A stretch of 64,000 bases of DNA, taken from Defluviicoccus sp. (GTDB lineage: Bacteria; Pseudomonadota; Alphaproteobacteria; MPNO01). The stretch spans positions 1 through 64,000 of the forward strand of contig JAPPGP010000099.1 in the NCBI GenBank assembly GCA_028821395.1, in the 5' to 3' direction. Below the pieces are notes generated by a model. The model was not told where the DNA came from, ran no database searches, and saw only the letters and a program-made list of their open reading frames with translations. This document shows positions 8,157 through 17,027 of this stretch, piece by piece (positions within the stretch are counted from its first letter, which is position 1; each line of letters begins with the position of its first letter). A program made the translations under genes and the position numbers.

Positions 8157-8234
8157 TCAGTGATAGTCGATCAGCGCCACTTGGTCGACGTCTTCGCCCT
8201 CGAAACGAAAGGGGCTTATCCAGGTCACTTTACG
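8157..8234 (-). pseudogene. higB toxin, 3' remnant
   Basis: Directly upstream of higA the minus strand reads 'VTWISPFRFEGEDVDQ' then 'VALIDYH' and a stop. This matches the conserved HigB C-terminus ('WRICFRFEDGDAYDVEIVDYH'-type). The rest of the roughly 90-residue toxin is absent. Upstream of it the sequence becomes a REP-like repeat (8302-8412), so an insertion or deletion at this point probably removed the 5' part. The 16-nt gap to higA is normal for a higBA operon. Confidence 0.7.
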
Positions 8235-8301
8235 GGTGGGGAGGCATGGCGATGGGGTGGGCCGCCCGACTCTCCCTGCTCTCCCACCGCCGCCGCCACC
8301 C

Positions 8302-8412
8302 CGTCATGGCCGGACTCGATCCGGCCATCCATGCGGCCTTTCCGCACGCACGGCGGCCGGCAGGGTGGGGCGGCAGCGCCAGTGGGTGCCCGGATCAAGT
8401 CCGGGCATGACG
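8302..8412. repeat. REP-like element, two hairpins (GGCC then GCCC type)
   Basis: The element opens with CGTCATGGCCGGA, closes the first hairpin (arms 8306-8314 and 8320-8328, loop CTCGA), and ends with a second hairpin (arms 8387-8394 and 8400-8407, loop TCAAG) followed by TGACG. The first stem carries GGCC and the second GCCC. The same layout recurs at 13.9, 15.8 and 37.3 kb. It abuts the truncated higB end. Confidence 0.8.
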
Positions 8413-8462
8413 GGTGGGGACATGGCGACGGAGGCGGACGGCCGCATCCCGGCCCCCGGCGG

Positions 8463-9428
8463 TCAGCTCTTGGGCGGCCAGAGGCCGGCCTCCTTGTAGA
8501 ACTTGATCGCCCCCGGGTGGTAGGGGTTGGAGTGCCTGGCCGCCATCTCGTCCGGCACCATGCGGTTGAACGGCCCGAAGGCGAGCGCCAGCGCCTTCTT
8601 GTTGTTGTAGAGCGTTTTGGCGGTCAGGTAGACCACCTCGTCCGGCACATGCGCCCCGGTGACGAGGTAGAACTGCACCCGCATCATGGCGGTCGGCTCG
8701 ACCACGCCGGTGTTGGTCTTCCTGGGCGGCACCACGTTGGGCTCGGCATAGGGCAGCACGCCGTGCATGCGCTTGGCGCCCTCCGGCGTCACGTCGAAGG
8801 ATATGTAGCGCCAGCCGTTGTTCATGGTCGCCATCGCCTTCTTGCCGGCGCCCGCGTTGAGCGGGATATAGGCCGTGTCCACCTTGCCCTGGACCAGCGC
8901 GTCGATTCCGCGGATGAAGGTCGGCACCGGGAAGCGGCGGACGTCGTCGTAGCTCATTTCCTGCGTCGCCAGGATGCCGCCGGTGATGTAGTGGAAGATG
9001 CGCCCGCTGGTGTAGTCGGACGGCACCCGCTTGCCCTTCAAGTCGTTGATCTTGCGGATCGCCGAGTCCTTGGGCACGGCGAAGGTGCCGTTGATGCGGT
9101 ACATCACGCCGAGATTGCGCAGCCCCTTGTTGGGCCTTCCGTCGAAGATCTGCGTCCCGTCATAGGCGAAGGCGATCTCGCCCTGGTTGGCGAAGCCGAA
9201 ATCGAGCTTCTTCGCGTGGATCAGCGGCAGATAGGTCGAGGAGCCGCCATAGGGGGCGACCCGGAACTGCAGCTTGCCCTTCTGGGCCATCACCTTGGCC
9301 ACGGCGGTCCCCGAGGCGAAGGCGAGCGAGCCCTGCGGGTTGGTGCCGACGCTGTAGGTCTGGCCGTGGGCCGCGGCGGCGGCGAGCGCGGCGAGTCCCG
9401 CGACCGCCGCTGACGTGAACTTGCGCAT
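8463..9428 (-). CDS. TAXI family TRAP transporter solute-binding protein
   Basis: This 321-residue periplasmic protein of the TAXI branch of TRAP transporters captures the substrate for the fused permease encoded just upstream. It has a signal peptide (to 'AAAAAHGQ') followed by the TAXI hallmark 'YSVGTNPQGSLAFASGTAVAKVM' region and 'DFGFANQGEIAFAYDG'. GGGAGG sits 6 nt before the ATG. It is 43 nt downstream of the permease gene in one operon. Characterised TAXI-TRAP systems carry dicarboxylates or glutamate, but the ligand here is not predictable. Confidence 0.92.
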   Translation of the reverse strand: MRKFTSAAVAGLAALAAAAAHGQTYSVGTNPQGSLAFASGTAVAKVMAQKGKLQFRVAPYGGSSTYLPLIHAKKLDFGFANQGEIAFAYDGTQIFDGRPNKGLRNLGVMYRINGTFAVPKDSAIRKINDLKGKRVPSDYTSGRIFHYITGGILATQEMSYDDVRRFPVPTFIRGIDALVQGKVDTAYIPLNAGAGKKAMATMNNGWRYISFDVTPEGAKRMHGVLPYAEPNVVPPRKTNTGVVEPTAMMRVQFYLVTGAHVPDEVVYLTAKTLYNNKKALALAFGPFNRMVPDEMAARHSNPYHPGAIKFYKEAGLWPPKS

Positions 9429-9471
9429 GGTTGTCCTCCCGTTTGGGTTATGCGTTCAACGCGGAAAAATC

Positions 9472-11382
9472 TCACTCGCCGGCCCCGGCCGCCGGGGTGT
9501 CCCGGAGCCGCGCGCGGCGCGACGCGAAAAGCTCGTGTCCGAGGATCGCCAGCCCCGCCGCGGAGCCGGCGATGGCCGCGGCGCCTTCGAGCCCGAGCGC
9601 GGTGTCCGGCGTCATCGCGACCAGGCCGACGAGGGCGAGCGCGATGCGGCGCGCCGGGTCGAGCGGGCGCATGAAGTAGCCCTCGACGGCGATCGCGACG
9701 AGATAGACGCCGACCGTCGCCGTCGCCACGTTGATCGCGATCTGCCCCGCCTCGCCCTGCATGATCAGGGTCGGCGACAGCACGAACAGGAACGGCACCA
9801 CATAGGCGACCCAGCCCAGCTTCATCGCCATGAACCCGGTGCGCGTCGGGCTCTCTCGCGACAGCGTGGCCGCGGCGAAGGCGGCGAGCGCGATCGGCGG
9901 GGTGATCATCGACATCATGCCGAAATAGAGGATGAACACATGCGCCGCGAGCGGCAGCACCCCGGCCTCGACCAGCGACGGCGCGACCAGGGCGGCGAGC
10001 AGCACGTAGACGCCGGTGGTCGGCATCCCCATGCCCAGCAGGATGCAGATGCCCGCCGCGATCAGCAGCAGCACCGCGAGCTGGTCGCCGCCGAGCTCGA
10101 TCAGGAACAGGGTGAGCGCGAACCCGCCGCCGCTCAGATTGAGGATGCCGATCACGAAGCCCGCGGCGGCGACGATGATGTTGAGCTCCACCATCGCGAT
10201 GCCGGTGTCCCAGAAGGTAGCGAAGAACTCGCGCAAGCGCAGCCGCTTGCCCTTGTAGGAGCGCAGCGCGCCGCCGACGGCGATCGTCGCCGCGGCGTAG
10301 AGCGCGGCGATCTCGGGCTCGGTGTTGAGCTCGAACAGCGCGTAGATCAGCACCGCGAAGGGGACGATGAAGTGCCAGCCCTCCTTCAGCACGGTGCGCG
10401 CCCTCGGCAGCGATTGGTCGGCGGCGGTGATGTTCTCGCGCGCCGCCACCAGGTCGACCTGCACGAACACCGCGAAGTAGTAAAGCAGCGCCGGTATCAG
10501 CCCGGCGACGATCACGTCCGTGTAGGGCAGCTCCAGGAACTCGGCCATCAGGAAGGCCGCCGCGCCCATGATCGGCGGCATGAACTGGCCCCCGGTCGAG
10601 GCGATCGCCTCGATCGCGCCGGCCTGGACGCCGGAATAGCCCGACCGCTGCATCAGCGGGATGGTGATCACCCCGGTGGTGGCGACGTTGGAGACCGCTG
10701 AGCCCGAGATCGAGCCGAACATCGCCGATGCGACGACCGAGATCTTCGCCGCCCCGCCGCGCCTCCGCCCCATCGTCGCCATCGCGAGATCGGTGAAGAA
10801 CTCGCCGCCGCCGGTCTTGAACAGGAGCTGGCCGAGGAAGATGAACAGGATCACGATGGTGACCGAGACGCTCAGCGCCGCGCCGAGCAGCGCGCTCGGG
10901 TCGAAGCCGAGATAGATCGGCAGCTCGTCGATCCCGATCGAGCGCCCGGTCAGCGGCGCCGGCACCAGATGGCCGACCATCGCGTAGGCGATGAAGCCGA
11001 GCACGATGAAGAACAGGAAGAGCCCGGCGGTGCGCCTCAGCGCCTCCATGACCAGCAATACGATGACGCTGCCCATGACCAGCATCTCCGGCGGGCCGAA
11101 GGGCTGCTCGCGCAGGAAATAGGCGTACCAGACGGCGATCGAGAACAGCACCGCCGGCGCGATCAGCGCGAGGATCCAGTCGTACCAGGGAACCCGCCGG
11201 GACTTGCTCCGGTCGGCGCGGTTGAGCAGGAAGACCGTCGTCAGGGTGAACCCGGCGGCGACCGCCAGGAACTGCTCCTTGTAGAGCGCGATGCCCAGAT
11301 AGGACGGTATCTGCAGGGCGAGCACCAGGGAGAACAGGGTCATCGTCCCGGCGCATGCGCGCGCGCAGTTGAGCGCTAGCAA
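9472..11382 (-). CDS. TRAP transporter fused 4TM/12TM permease
   Basis: This is a permease of about 636 residues in which the small (DctQ-like) and large (DctM-like) membrane subunits are fused, as is normal for TAXI-TRAP systems. It drives Na+- or H+-coupled uptake across the inner membrane. Many hydrophobic segments are visible; 'GSISGSAVSNVATTGVITIP' and 'ASTGGQFMPPIMGAAAFLMAE' are the conserved DctM substrate/ion signatures. I chose the TTG at 11382 because GGAGGG lies 7 nt upstream; a GTG at 11406 is an alternative without a ribosome site. It heads the operon with the solute-binding protein. Confidence 0.9.
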   Translation of the reverse strand: MLALNCARACAGTMTLFSLVLALQIPSYLGIALYKEQFLAVAAGFTLTTVFLLNRADRSKSRRVPWYDWILALIAPAVLFSIAVWYAYFLREQPFGPPEMLVMGSVIVLLVMEALRRTAGLFLFFIVLGFIAYAMVGHLVPAPLTGRSIGIDELPIYLGFDPSALLGAALSVSVTIVILFIFLGQLLFKTGGGEFFTDLAMATMGRRRGGAAKISVVASAMFGSISGSAVSNVATTGVITIPLMQRSGYSGVQAGAIEAIASTGGQFMPPIMGAAAFLMAEFLELPYTDVIVAGLIPALLYYFAVFVQVDLVAARENITAADQSLPRARTVLKEGWHFIVPFAVLIYALFELNTEPEIAALYAAATIAVGGALRSYKGKRLRLREFFATFWDTGIAMVELNIIVAAAGFVIGILNLSGGGFALTLFLIELGGDQLAVLLLIAAGICILLGMGMPTTGVYVLLAALVAPSLVEAGVLPLAAHVFILYFGMMSMITPPIALAAFAAATLSRESPTRTGFMAMKLGWVAYVVPFLFVLSPTLIMQGEAGQIAINVATATVGVYLVAIAVEGYFMRPLDPARRIALALVGLVAMTPDTALGLEGAAAIAGSAAGLAILGHELFASRRARLRDTPAAGAGE

Positions 11383-11519
11383 GCCATGTCCCTCCGCCCC
11401 CTGCACGGGGAAGGCGGCCGCCGCGCCGCCCGAAGGTTCAGCCTAGCGGAAGCCGCCCCGCGCCGCCAATCCCGGCGGCGGGCGGGGCCTTGCGCTTCGT
11501 CACGACCGGGCCTGCTCCC

Positions 11520-11589
11520 CCCAACCGCGTCATGCCCGGGCTCGCCCCGGGCTGCGATCCGGGGCGAGCCCGGGCATGACGCGGTTGGG
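11520..11589. repeat. Perfect 31-bp inverted repeat (long hairpin)
   Basis: Arms 11520-11550 and 11559-11589 are exact reverse complements with an 8-nt loop (GCTGCGAT). The arms contain the REP core CGTCATGCCCGG, so this is a long-stem relative of the other elements in the window. It lies in the gap upstream of the TRAP operon. No T-run follows, so it is not a classical terminator. Confidence 0.9.
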
Positions 11590-11641
11590 ATCTTTCATTC
11601 CTGAACGACCAAACGCCCCTCGCCGTATCAAGGCCCAAAGG

Positions 11642-11669
11642 TTGAGGTATCGGGTAAGGAATGTATACT
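11642..11669 (+). promoter_or_regulatory. Possible sigma-70-type promoter
   Basis: TTGAGG at 11642-11647 and TATACT at 11664-11669 are separated by 16 nt and lie about 30 nt upstream of a small ORF with a good ribosome site (11699). The TATACT stands out in this GC-rich background. Assignment is by eye. Confidence 0.4.
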
Positions 11670-11698
11670 TTGGGTAGCGACGGCCTCGGGAGAGCGCC

Positions 11699-11869
11699 AT
11701 GGATGACCGGGACTTGAACGAACTCGATTCCTCGCCGGTCGAACCCTACCGGAAGGAAACGAATTCGATCGCCCGGGCCATCCCGATGCACTCGACCATC
11801 GAACTTCGCGGCGCCGATGCGATGCCGAGGATCGCGCAGCCGATGCCGGAACTCCCGCCCTCGCGATAG
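11699..11869 (+). CDS. Hypothetical 56-residue protein
   Basis: This is a short ORF with a GGGAGAG ribosome site 6 nt or so before the ATG and a candidate promoter upstream. The predicted product is polar at the N-terminus ('MDDRDLNELDSSPVEPYRKE') and proline/methionine-rich at the C-terminus, with no membrane segment and no family I recognise. A small membrane protein gene begins 17 nt after its stop, so the two may be one transcript. The coding call rests mainly on the initiation signals. Confidence 0.4.
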   Translation: MDDRDLNELDSSPVEPYRKETNSIARAIPMHSTIELRGADAMPRIAQPMPELPPSR

Positions 11870-11886
11870 TAGGACAGCATTCGATC

Positions 11887-12099
11887 ATGAGCCCGGAGAC
11901 ACTCGGATACATCAATCTGGCAGGCATTGCAGGGATCTTGGCATTCCTCTGGGGCCTGCACCGGGATCTCGCCAATGTCCGTGAGCGCCTTGCCAAGCTG
12001 GAAGGTGCCGTCGAAATTCTCACGACTTTCCTGATCGACCGAGAGCGCGAACGCCGAGCCGCGGGAGAGCGAGTCGGAGCGCGTAGCGACACGGGATGA
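11887..12099 (+). CDS. Small membrane protein with coiled coil
   Basis: This 70-residue protein has one N-terminal transmembrane helix ('INLAGIAGILAFLWGLHRDL', residues about 8-27) followed by a charged coiled coil 'VRERLAKLEGAVEILTTFL'. The pattern TM plus 'ERxAKLEG' resembles many short alphaproteobacterial membrane proteins of unknown function, and a similar one lies at 14312. The ribosome site is weak (AGGA about 11 nt upstream). Function is unknown; a membrane scaffold or partner of a soluble coiled-coil protein is conceivable. Confidence 0.6.
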   Translation: MSPETLGYINLAGIAGILAFLWGLHRDLANVRERLAKLEGAVEILTTFLIDRERERRAAGERVGARSDTG

Positions 12100-12225
12100 G
12101 TTGAATAAGGTCGTCAAGGGCGCGGGAACCGAACTCCACGAGTGCCCGAAGTCCGGCGGCGGCTCTCGCCCGCGGCCGGTGGTGCGGGCCCGCATTACCG
12201 CGCCCCGCGGCGCCGACGCCCCCGC

Positions 12226-13815
12226 TCAGCCCCACGCCGCCAGCGCCGCCGCGCCGGTGCCGGCGATGCGGCCGGAGACGAAGCACTCGGCGATGTTGCC
12301 GCCCGACATATAGAGATGGCCGAAGGCGCTGCCGAGCTCGCCCGCGGCATAGAGCCTCGGGATCGGCGCGCCGAACACGTCGACGATCCGCTGGCGGCGG
12401 TCGTGCACCGGCCCGCCCTGGGTGTTGGACACCACCGGCCAGACCGGGGCGCCGTAGAACGGCGGCTCGGCGACCGGCATCATGGTGCCGGGCGGGCGGC
12501 CGAAATCCTCGTCCCGCCCCGCCGCGCAGAGCGCGTTCCAGCGCGCGACGCTGCGCTCCACCGCATCGGGGTCGAGCCCGAGCGCGGCGGCGAGCCCGGC
12601 GAGCGTGTCGGCGCGGGCGAGAATGCCCGATTCGACCTCCGCCAGATTGTCGGCGCTCCAGTCGAGGCGCAGCCCCCTGTCGTTCGACGTCGGCCGGCCC
12701 AGCGGGTAGAGCTTGCGGCCCTCCTCGTCGCAGACCAGATAGCTCGGGATGCGCGGAAATTCCTGGCGCACGGTGTCGAAGAGCTGCATCTGGCGGTGGC
12801 CGGTGTCGTGGGTGTAGGGCGGGTACTCGTTCATGTAGCGGCTGCCGTCGCGGTCGAGCAGGATCCAGGTCATCTTGACCTGGGCGTCGCTGATCTCGCC
12901 GGTCTCGTCGCGCCGCGCCATGAAGCCGCCGCCGCCGGGCCGCCAGTCGGGCAGGCGCTTGACCCGGATGGCGTAGGGGTAGTCGGGGTCGGCGCTGCGG
13001 AAGCCGTAGGCGCCGTGGAAGTGCCACATGTGCCACAGCTCGGCGCCGACATCCTGGGCCATGACGATGCCGTCGCCGGTGTTGTGGCGCGCGGCGGCGG
13101 ACAGCACCGGCCTGCCCTCCCAGTACTGGTCCTGCCGCTCGGGGCTGCCCTCGAATCCGCCGGAGGCGAGGATGACGCCGCGGCTCGCCGCGATCCGGCT
13201 GACCCCGTCCGGCCCCTCCACCGTGATGCCGCGGATCTCGGAGCCGTCCGCGGCGGCGAGCAGCCGCACGCCGCGGGTGTTCAGCCTGATGTCGACGCTC
13301 TCGTTGGCCAGGTTGTCGTCGATTATCTTGAACAGCATCGGCCCGCCCGGCGCGCCGTTGGCCCAGGGGTAGACCGCGCGGGCGTCGAAATTGGGCACCG
13401 AGACGACCACCGTCTGGTAGAACGCGTCGAACCCGGGCAGCGGGTAGTTGGCGCCGGTCTTGCCGGTCTCGATGGTGGTCATGAGCTCGGCGTCGTTGAC
13501 CTTGGCGAGCTCGCGCACATAGGGCTCCAGACCCGACATCCCCTCGGCGAGGGTGCGGACCACCTCGTCCGAAGTCCGCCCGGCATTGGTGGCGGTGAGG
13601 TAGGCGTAGGCGCGCTCGGCATCCATGGCGCAGCGCACCGCCCCGTAGGAGCAGATCGAGATGCCGCCCGGCACGGCGGTCTTCTCGATCAGCAGCACCT
13701 TCGCCCCGGCGCGCGCGGCCTCCAGCGCCGAGATCGACCCCGCGAAGCCGTAGCCGACGACGACGACGTCGAAGGTCTCGTCATAGCTCTCCACCGAGCG
13801 AGGGATGCCGTCCAT
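12226..13815 (-). CDS. FAD-dependent oxidoreductase, fumarate reductase/ketosteroid dehydrogenase type
   Basis: This 529-residue flavoprotein is of the FAD_binding_2 family (fumarate reductase flavoprotein, urocanate reductase, 3-ketosteroid dehydrogenase). The dinucleotide-binding motif 'DVVVVGYGFAGSISALEAARAG' is at residues about 16-37. 'GGISICSYGAVRCAMD' is the second flavin contact, 'GVILASGGFEG' a middle motif and 'LYAAGELGSAFGHLYMSGGNIAECFVSGRIAG' the C-terminal FAD contact. AAGGAG precedes the ATG. There is no signal peptide or haem motif, so it is cytoplasmic. It stands alone; the electron acceptor/donor substrate (enoate, steroid or similar) is unknown. Confidence 0.85.
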   Translation of the reverse strand: MDGIPRSVESYDETFDVVVVGYGFAGSISALEAARAGAKVLLIEKTAVPGGISICSYGAVRCAMDAERAYAYLTATNAGRTSDEVVRTLAEGMSGLEPYVRELAKVNDAELMTTIETGKTGANYPLPGFDAFYQTVVVSVPNFDARAVYPWANGAPGGPMLFKIIDDNLANESVDIRLNTRGVRLLAAADGSEIRGITVEGPDGVSRIAASRGVILASGGFEGSPERQDQYWEGRPVLSAAARHNTGDGIVMAQDVGAELWHMWHFHGAYGFRSADPDYPYAIRVKRLPDWRPGGGGFMARRDETGEISDAQVKMTWILLDRDGSRYMNEYPPYTHDTGHRQMQLFDTVRQEFPRIPSYLVCDEEGRKLYPLGRPTSNDRGLRLDWSADNLAEVESGILARADTLAGLAAALGLDPDAVERSVARWNALCAAGRDEDFGRPPGTMMPVAEPPFYGAPVWPVVSNTQGGPVHDRRQRIVDVFGAPIPRLYAAGELGSAFGHLYMSGGNIAECFVSGRIAGTGAAALAAWG

Positions 13816-14311
13816 GTCCGCTCCTTGCCGCGAGAATCCGGGATGGCGCCGGCGGCGCGGGCCGGCGCGGGGATTGTAGCCCGGTCGCCGGGTCCGCGCG
13901 ATTCGCCCCGTCCCCTCTCGTCATGCCCGGACTCGATCCGGGCATCCACTGGCGCTGCCACCTCTCTCCACCGCTCGCCTCGCGGGCGGCGGCGTGGATG
14001 GCCGGAACAAGTCCGGCCATGACGAGGGTAGGGGTGGGCCGTACCCGCTGCACCACACTCTCGTCCTGGACACCGCCACAGGCAGCATCCCATGGCAGAC
14101 CGGGTGGCTGCTCCCTCCATGCACCCAAGAATAGAGCCGATCCTCGAAGGGGCGACCGACAATGAAGGACACAGCCATACGGCGCGATCCCGCGGGAGGC
14201 ACGGATACCCCCTCGAATGTTTCCCCGCTTCACATCGCTCCGAGGTGACCCTAGATTGTACGCAAGCCCAACGCGAAGACCGCCCCGGCCATACAACCCG
14301 CCACCAGGTCC
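13816..14311. other. 496-nt stretch without a supported gene
   Basis: It holds the flavoprotein gene's upstream region, a two-hairpin REP-like element (13919-14024) and then about 290 nt in which I see only a 28-codon ORF of doubtful value (14162-14248). A segment near 14150 (AGGGGCGACCGA) recurs near 14735 on the other side of the small membrane protein gene, an imperfect short direct repeat. No further gene or remnant is recognisable. Confidence 0.5.
13919..14024. repeat. REP-like element, two hairpins (GCCC then GGCC type)
   Basis: CGTC followed by hairpin 1 (arms 13923-13931 and 13937-13945, ATGCCCGGA/TCCGGGCAT, loop CTCGA), a spacer starting CCAC and ending GTGG, then hairpin 2 (arms 13998-14006 and 14012-14020, ATGGCCGGA/TCCGGCCAT, loop ACAAG) followed by GACG. 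The outer ends (CGTC/GACG) and the spacer ends (CCAC/GTGG) are themselves complementary. Confidence 0.85.
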
Positions 14312-14575
14312 GTGCCCAAGAACGAATTCATCGCCATCATGATCGCCGTCGTCGGCATCGGCGTCACGCTTGGCGGCCTGTTGCTCAACGCCGCCTTCCG
14401 CATCGAAACCCGGCTCGACAACATCGAAACCCGGCTTGACAACGCGAACGCCGAAGCGGCCGCGGACCGCCGCGCCACCGACGCCAAGATGGACGAGTTC
14501 CGCCGCCACATGCAGCGCCTCGGAGAGCGCCAGGCCCGACTCGAGGGCCAGCGCGAAGGCATCGCCCGCCAGTAG
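14312..14575 (+). CDS. Small membrane protein with coiled coil
   Basis: This 87-residue protein starts at a GTG. An N-terminal transmembrane helix (residues about 6-27, 'FIAIMIAVVGIGVTLGGLLL') is followed by a long charged coiled coil containing an internal duplication ('IETRLDN' twice) and ending in 'RLGERQARLEGQREGI'. It has the same plan as the 70-residue protein at 11887. The ribosome site is weak (CAGG), so the start is uncertain. Family and function are not recognised. Confidence 0.5.
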   Translation: MPKNEFIAIMIAVVGIGVTLGGLLLNAAFRIETRLDNIETRLDNANAEAAADRRATDAKMDEFRRHMQRLGERQARLEGQREGIARQ

Positions 14576-14776
14576 CTCCCCCTCGACGAACAGCACCTCC
14601 TCACGGCCCGCAGCGTCCCGCGCCCGGCCACGGACCCGCCGACCGGCTTCCCGGCCCGGACGCCACTTGCCGGCCCGCCCATCCACCCCCGCCAAACCGA
14701 CCCCCCCTTCCGAGAAGAGAGGAGCCGCGCAGGGGCGACCGAAACCGAAGGAGCCTGCGATGCGTATCGAGGGGCG

Positions 14777-15805
<1,029 letters not shown>

Positions 15806-15837
15806 CTAGCGCCTTACCCGGTTTTTTCCGCCCCGCC

Positions 15838-15927
15838 CATGGATGCCCGGATCGAGTCCGGGCATGACGAAGGGGGTGTCGGCGCTTCCCCAACCACGTC
15901 ATGGCCGGACTCGATCCGGCCATCCAT
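15838..15927. repeat. REP-like element, two hairpins (GCCC then GGCC type)
   Basis: CATGG followed by hairpin 1 (arms 15843-15851 and 15857-15865, ATGCCCGGA/TCCGGGCAT, loop TCGAG) and GACG, then CGTC with hairpin 2 (arms 15901-15909 and 15915-15923, ATGGCCGGA/TCCGGCCAT, loop CTCGA) and CCATG. The orientation is opposite to the 13.9 kb copy: TGG ends lie outside and CGTC ends inside. Confidence 0.85.
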
Positions 15928-15949
15928 GCAGCCCGAGGCGAGATAAGGT

Positions 15950-16282
15950 CTAACCCTTGCGGCGCGCGCCGGCGTAGAAGAAATCGCCCGGGATCGCCTC
16001 GATGACCGGGTCGATCGAGCGCGCCCGGGCAATCTCCCGTCCCGAACGGTGGTCCGCCAGGCAATACGAGCCGTCGGCCCGCCGCGAGATCCGGTAGCAG
16101 GCATAGGGCGCGTTGCCGCGATCGCCCGAATAGACCCGGATCTCGTCGACCTCGCCGCCGGGGATGCGCTCGCTGCGGTACCAGCGGTGCATCAGCTCCA
16201 GCTTGCGCGCGAGCGCGGCGACCTTCTCCAGGTCGCGCGCGGTGAACCGGGCGAGGTCGAGGCGGACGAGATCGGCGGGCAT
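15950..16282 (-). CDS. Hypothetical protein, 110 residues
   Basis: The ATG at 16282 is preceded by GGAGTGGGA; a longer frame runs into the hicA promoter region and is not supported. The product is basic and soluble, with an N-terminal helical part ('FTARDLEKVAALARKLELMHRWYRSER') and a C-terminal part containing 'CYRISRRADGSYCLADHRSGREIARARSIDPVIEAIPGDFFYAG'-like beta segments. I recognise no family. It is divergent from hicAB with a 144-nt gap. Confidence 0.65.
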   Translation of the reverse strand: MPADLVRLDLARFTARDLEKVAALARKLELMHRWYRSERIPGGEVDEIRVYSGDRGNAPYACYRISRRADGSYCLADHRSGREIARARSIDPVIEAIPGDFFYAGARRKG

Positions 16283-16409
16283 GGACGGTCCCACTCCGGC
16301 TGGCGTCGGCGAACCTCCGCATGCCGGAATGTTGCCGCATGTACAAGGAAATTCGCGTCGCCGAGCGCCTCGCCGTCGCTCCGGCAAGACTCCCGTATCG
16401 ATACCGATT

Positions 16410-16422
16410 ATGGTACTACCAT
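16410..16422. promoter_or_regulatory. Palindrome ATGGTACTACCAT, candidate HicB operator
   Basis: This perfect 6-1-6 palindrome ends 4 nt before the hicA start codon, where a ribosome site would normally be. HicB antitoxins with a ribbon-helix-helix domain repress their own promoter through such palindromes. The binding role is inferred from position and symmetry. Confidence 0.45.
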
Positions 16423-16426
16423 CGAA

Positions 16427-16681
16427 ATGCGGACGAAGCATCGACGCACGCTGAACAGCGTGCTCAAGACGCCTACGCCCGCGGGAATCCGGTGGTCCGA
16501 CATCGTTTCCATGCTTGAGGCGGCGGGGGTCGAGATTTCTGAGCGCGCAGGGTCGCGCGTATTGTTGAAGAAGGGACGCGAGCGAATGGTGATCCATCGG
16601 CCGCACCCGGAGAGCGAAGCCGGGAGAGCGACGGTGCGCGACATCGCCGTGTTTCTCGGGGCGGCGGGAATCGAGCCATGA
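16427..16681 (+). CDS. hicA: HicA family mRNA interferase toxin
   Basis: This 84-residue protein is a HicA toxin of the subtype with an N-terminal 'KHRRTL' extension. The core 'IRWSDIVSMLEAAGVEISERAGSRV' and 'VIHRPHPE...VRDIAVFLGAAGIEP' match; the 'GSH' of short HicAs is 'GSR' here, as in the long subtype, with histidines in HRPHP. It cleaves mRNA when free of HicB. No clear ribosome site is present; a 13-bp palindrome occupies that position. The stop overlaps the hicB start by 4 nt. Confidence 0.88.
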   Translation: MRTKHRRTLNSVLKTPTPAGIRWSDIVSMLEAAGVEISERAGSRVLLKKGRERMVIHRPHPESEAGRATVRDIAVFLGAAGIEP

Positions 16682-17007
16682 TGGAATACAAGGGATACAT
16701 CGCCCGGGTCGAATTCGACGACTCGGTCGGGCGGCTGCACGGGCGGGTGGTCAACAGCGGCGCCTATCCGATCGCAACCTTCGAAGCGGTCGACGTCGAC
16801 GGGCTGCGGCGCGAGTTCCGCCGGTCCGTCGACGAATATCTCGCATCCTGCCGCGAGGACGGCGTGGAACCCAGACGGCCGTTCTCGGGCAAGCTCAACC
16901 TTCGCCTCGGCCCTGACCTGCACCGGCGCGTCGCCCTTCTGGCGGCGGAGAGCGGCATGAGCCTCAACGGCTGGATCAGGCAGGCGCTGGAGAAGAGCGC
17001 CTCCTAG
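16678..17007 (+). CDS. hicB: HicB family antitoxin
   Basis: This 109-residue protein has an N-terminal HicB-like partial RNase H fold ('YKGYIARVEFDDSVGRLHGRVVN', 'FEAVDVDGLRREFRRSVDEYL'). Its C-terminal Arc/MetJ-type ribbon-helix-helix ('LNLRLGPDLHRRVALLAAESGMSLNGWIRQAL') binds DNA. It neutralises HicA and autoregulates the operon. The ATGA overlap with hicA implies coupled translation. Its 3' end is 20 bp from the convergent hsdS gene. Confidence 0.9.
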   Translation: MMEYKGYIARVEFDDSVGRLHGRVVNSGAYPIATFEAVDVDGLRREFRRSVDEYLASCREDGVEPRRPFSGKLNLRLGPDLHRRVALLAAESGMSLNGWIRQALEKSAS

Positions 17008-17027
17008 AGCCCGGTTCGGACGCGCCG

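Noticed and set aside
8064-9413. Long open frame antisense to the TAXI binding-protein gene
   Set aside because: High-GC codon bias produces long antisense frames here; the product is compositionally monotonous (R/G/H-rich) with no ribosome site, while the opposite strand encodes a clear TAXI protein. Many similar frames across the window were dropped for the same reason.
14162-14248. 28-codon ORF upstream of the small membrane protein
   Set aside because: It has no clear ribosome site and no family resemblance, and its length is within chance expectation.
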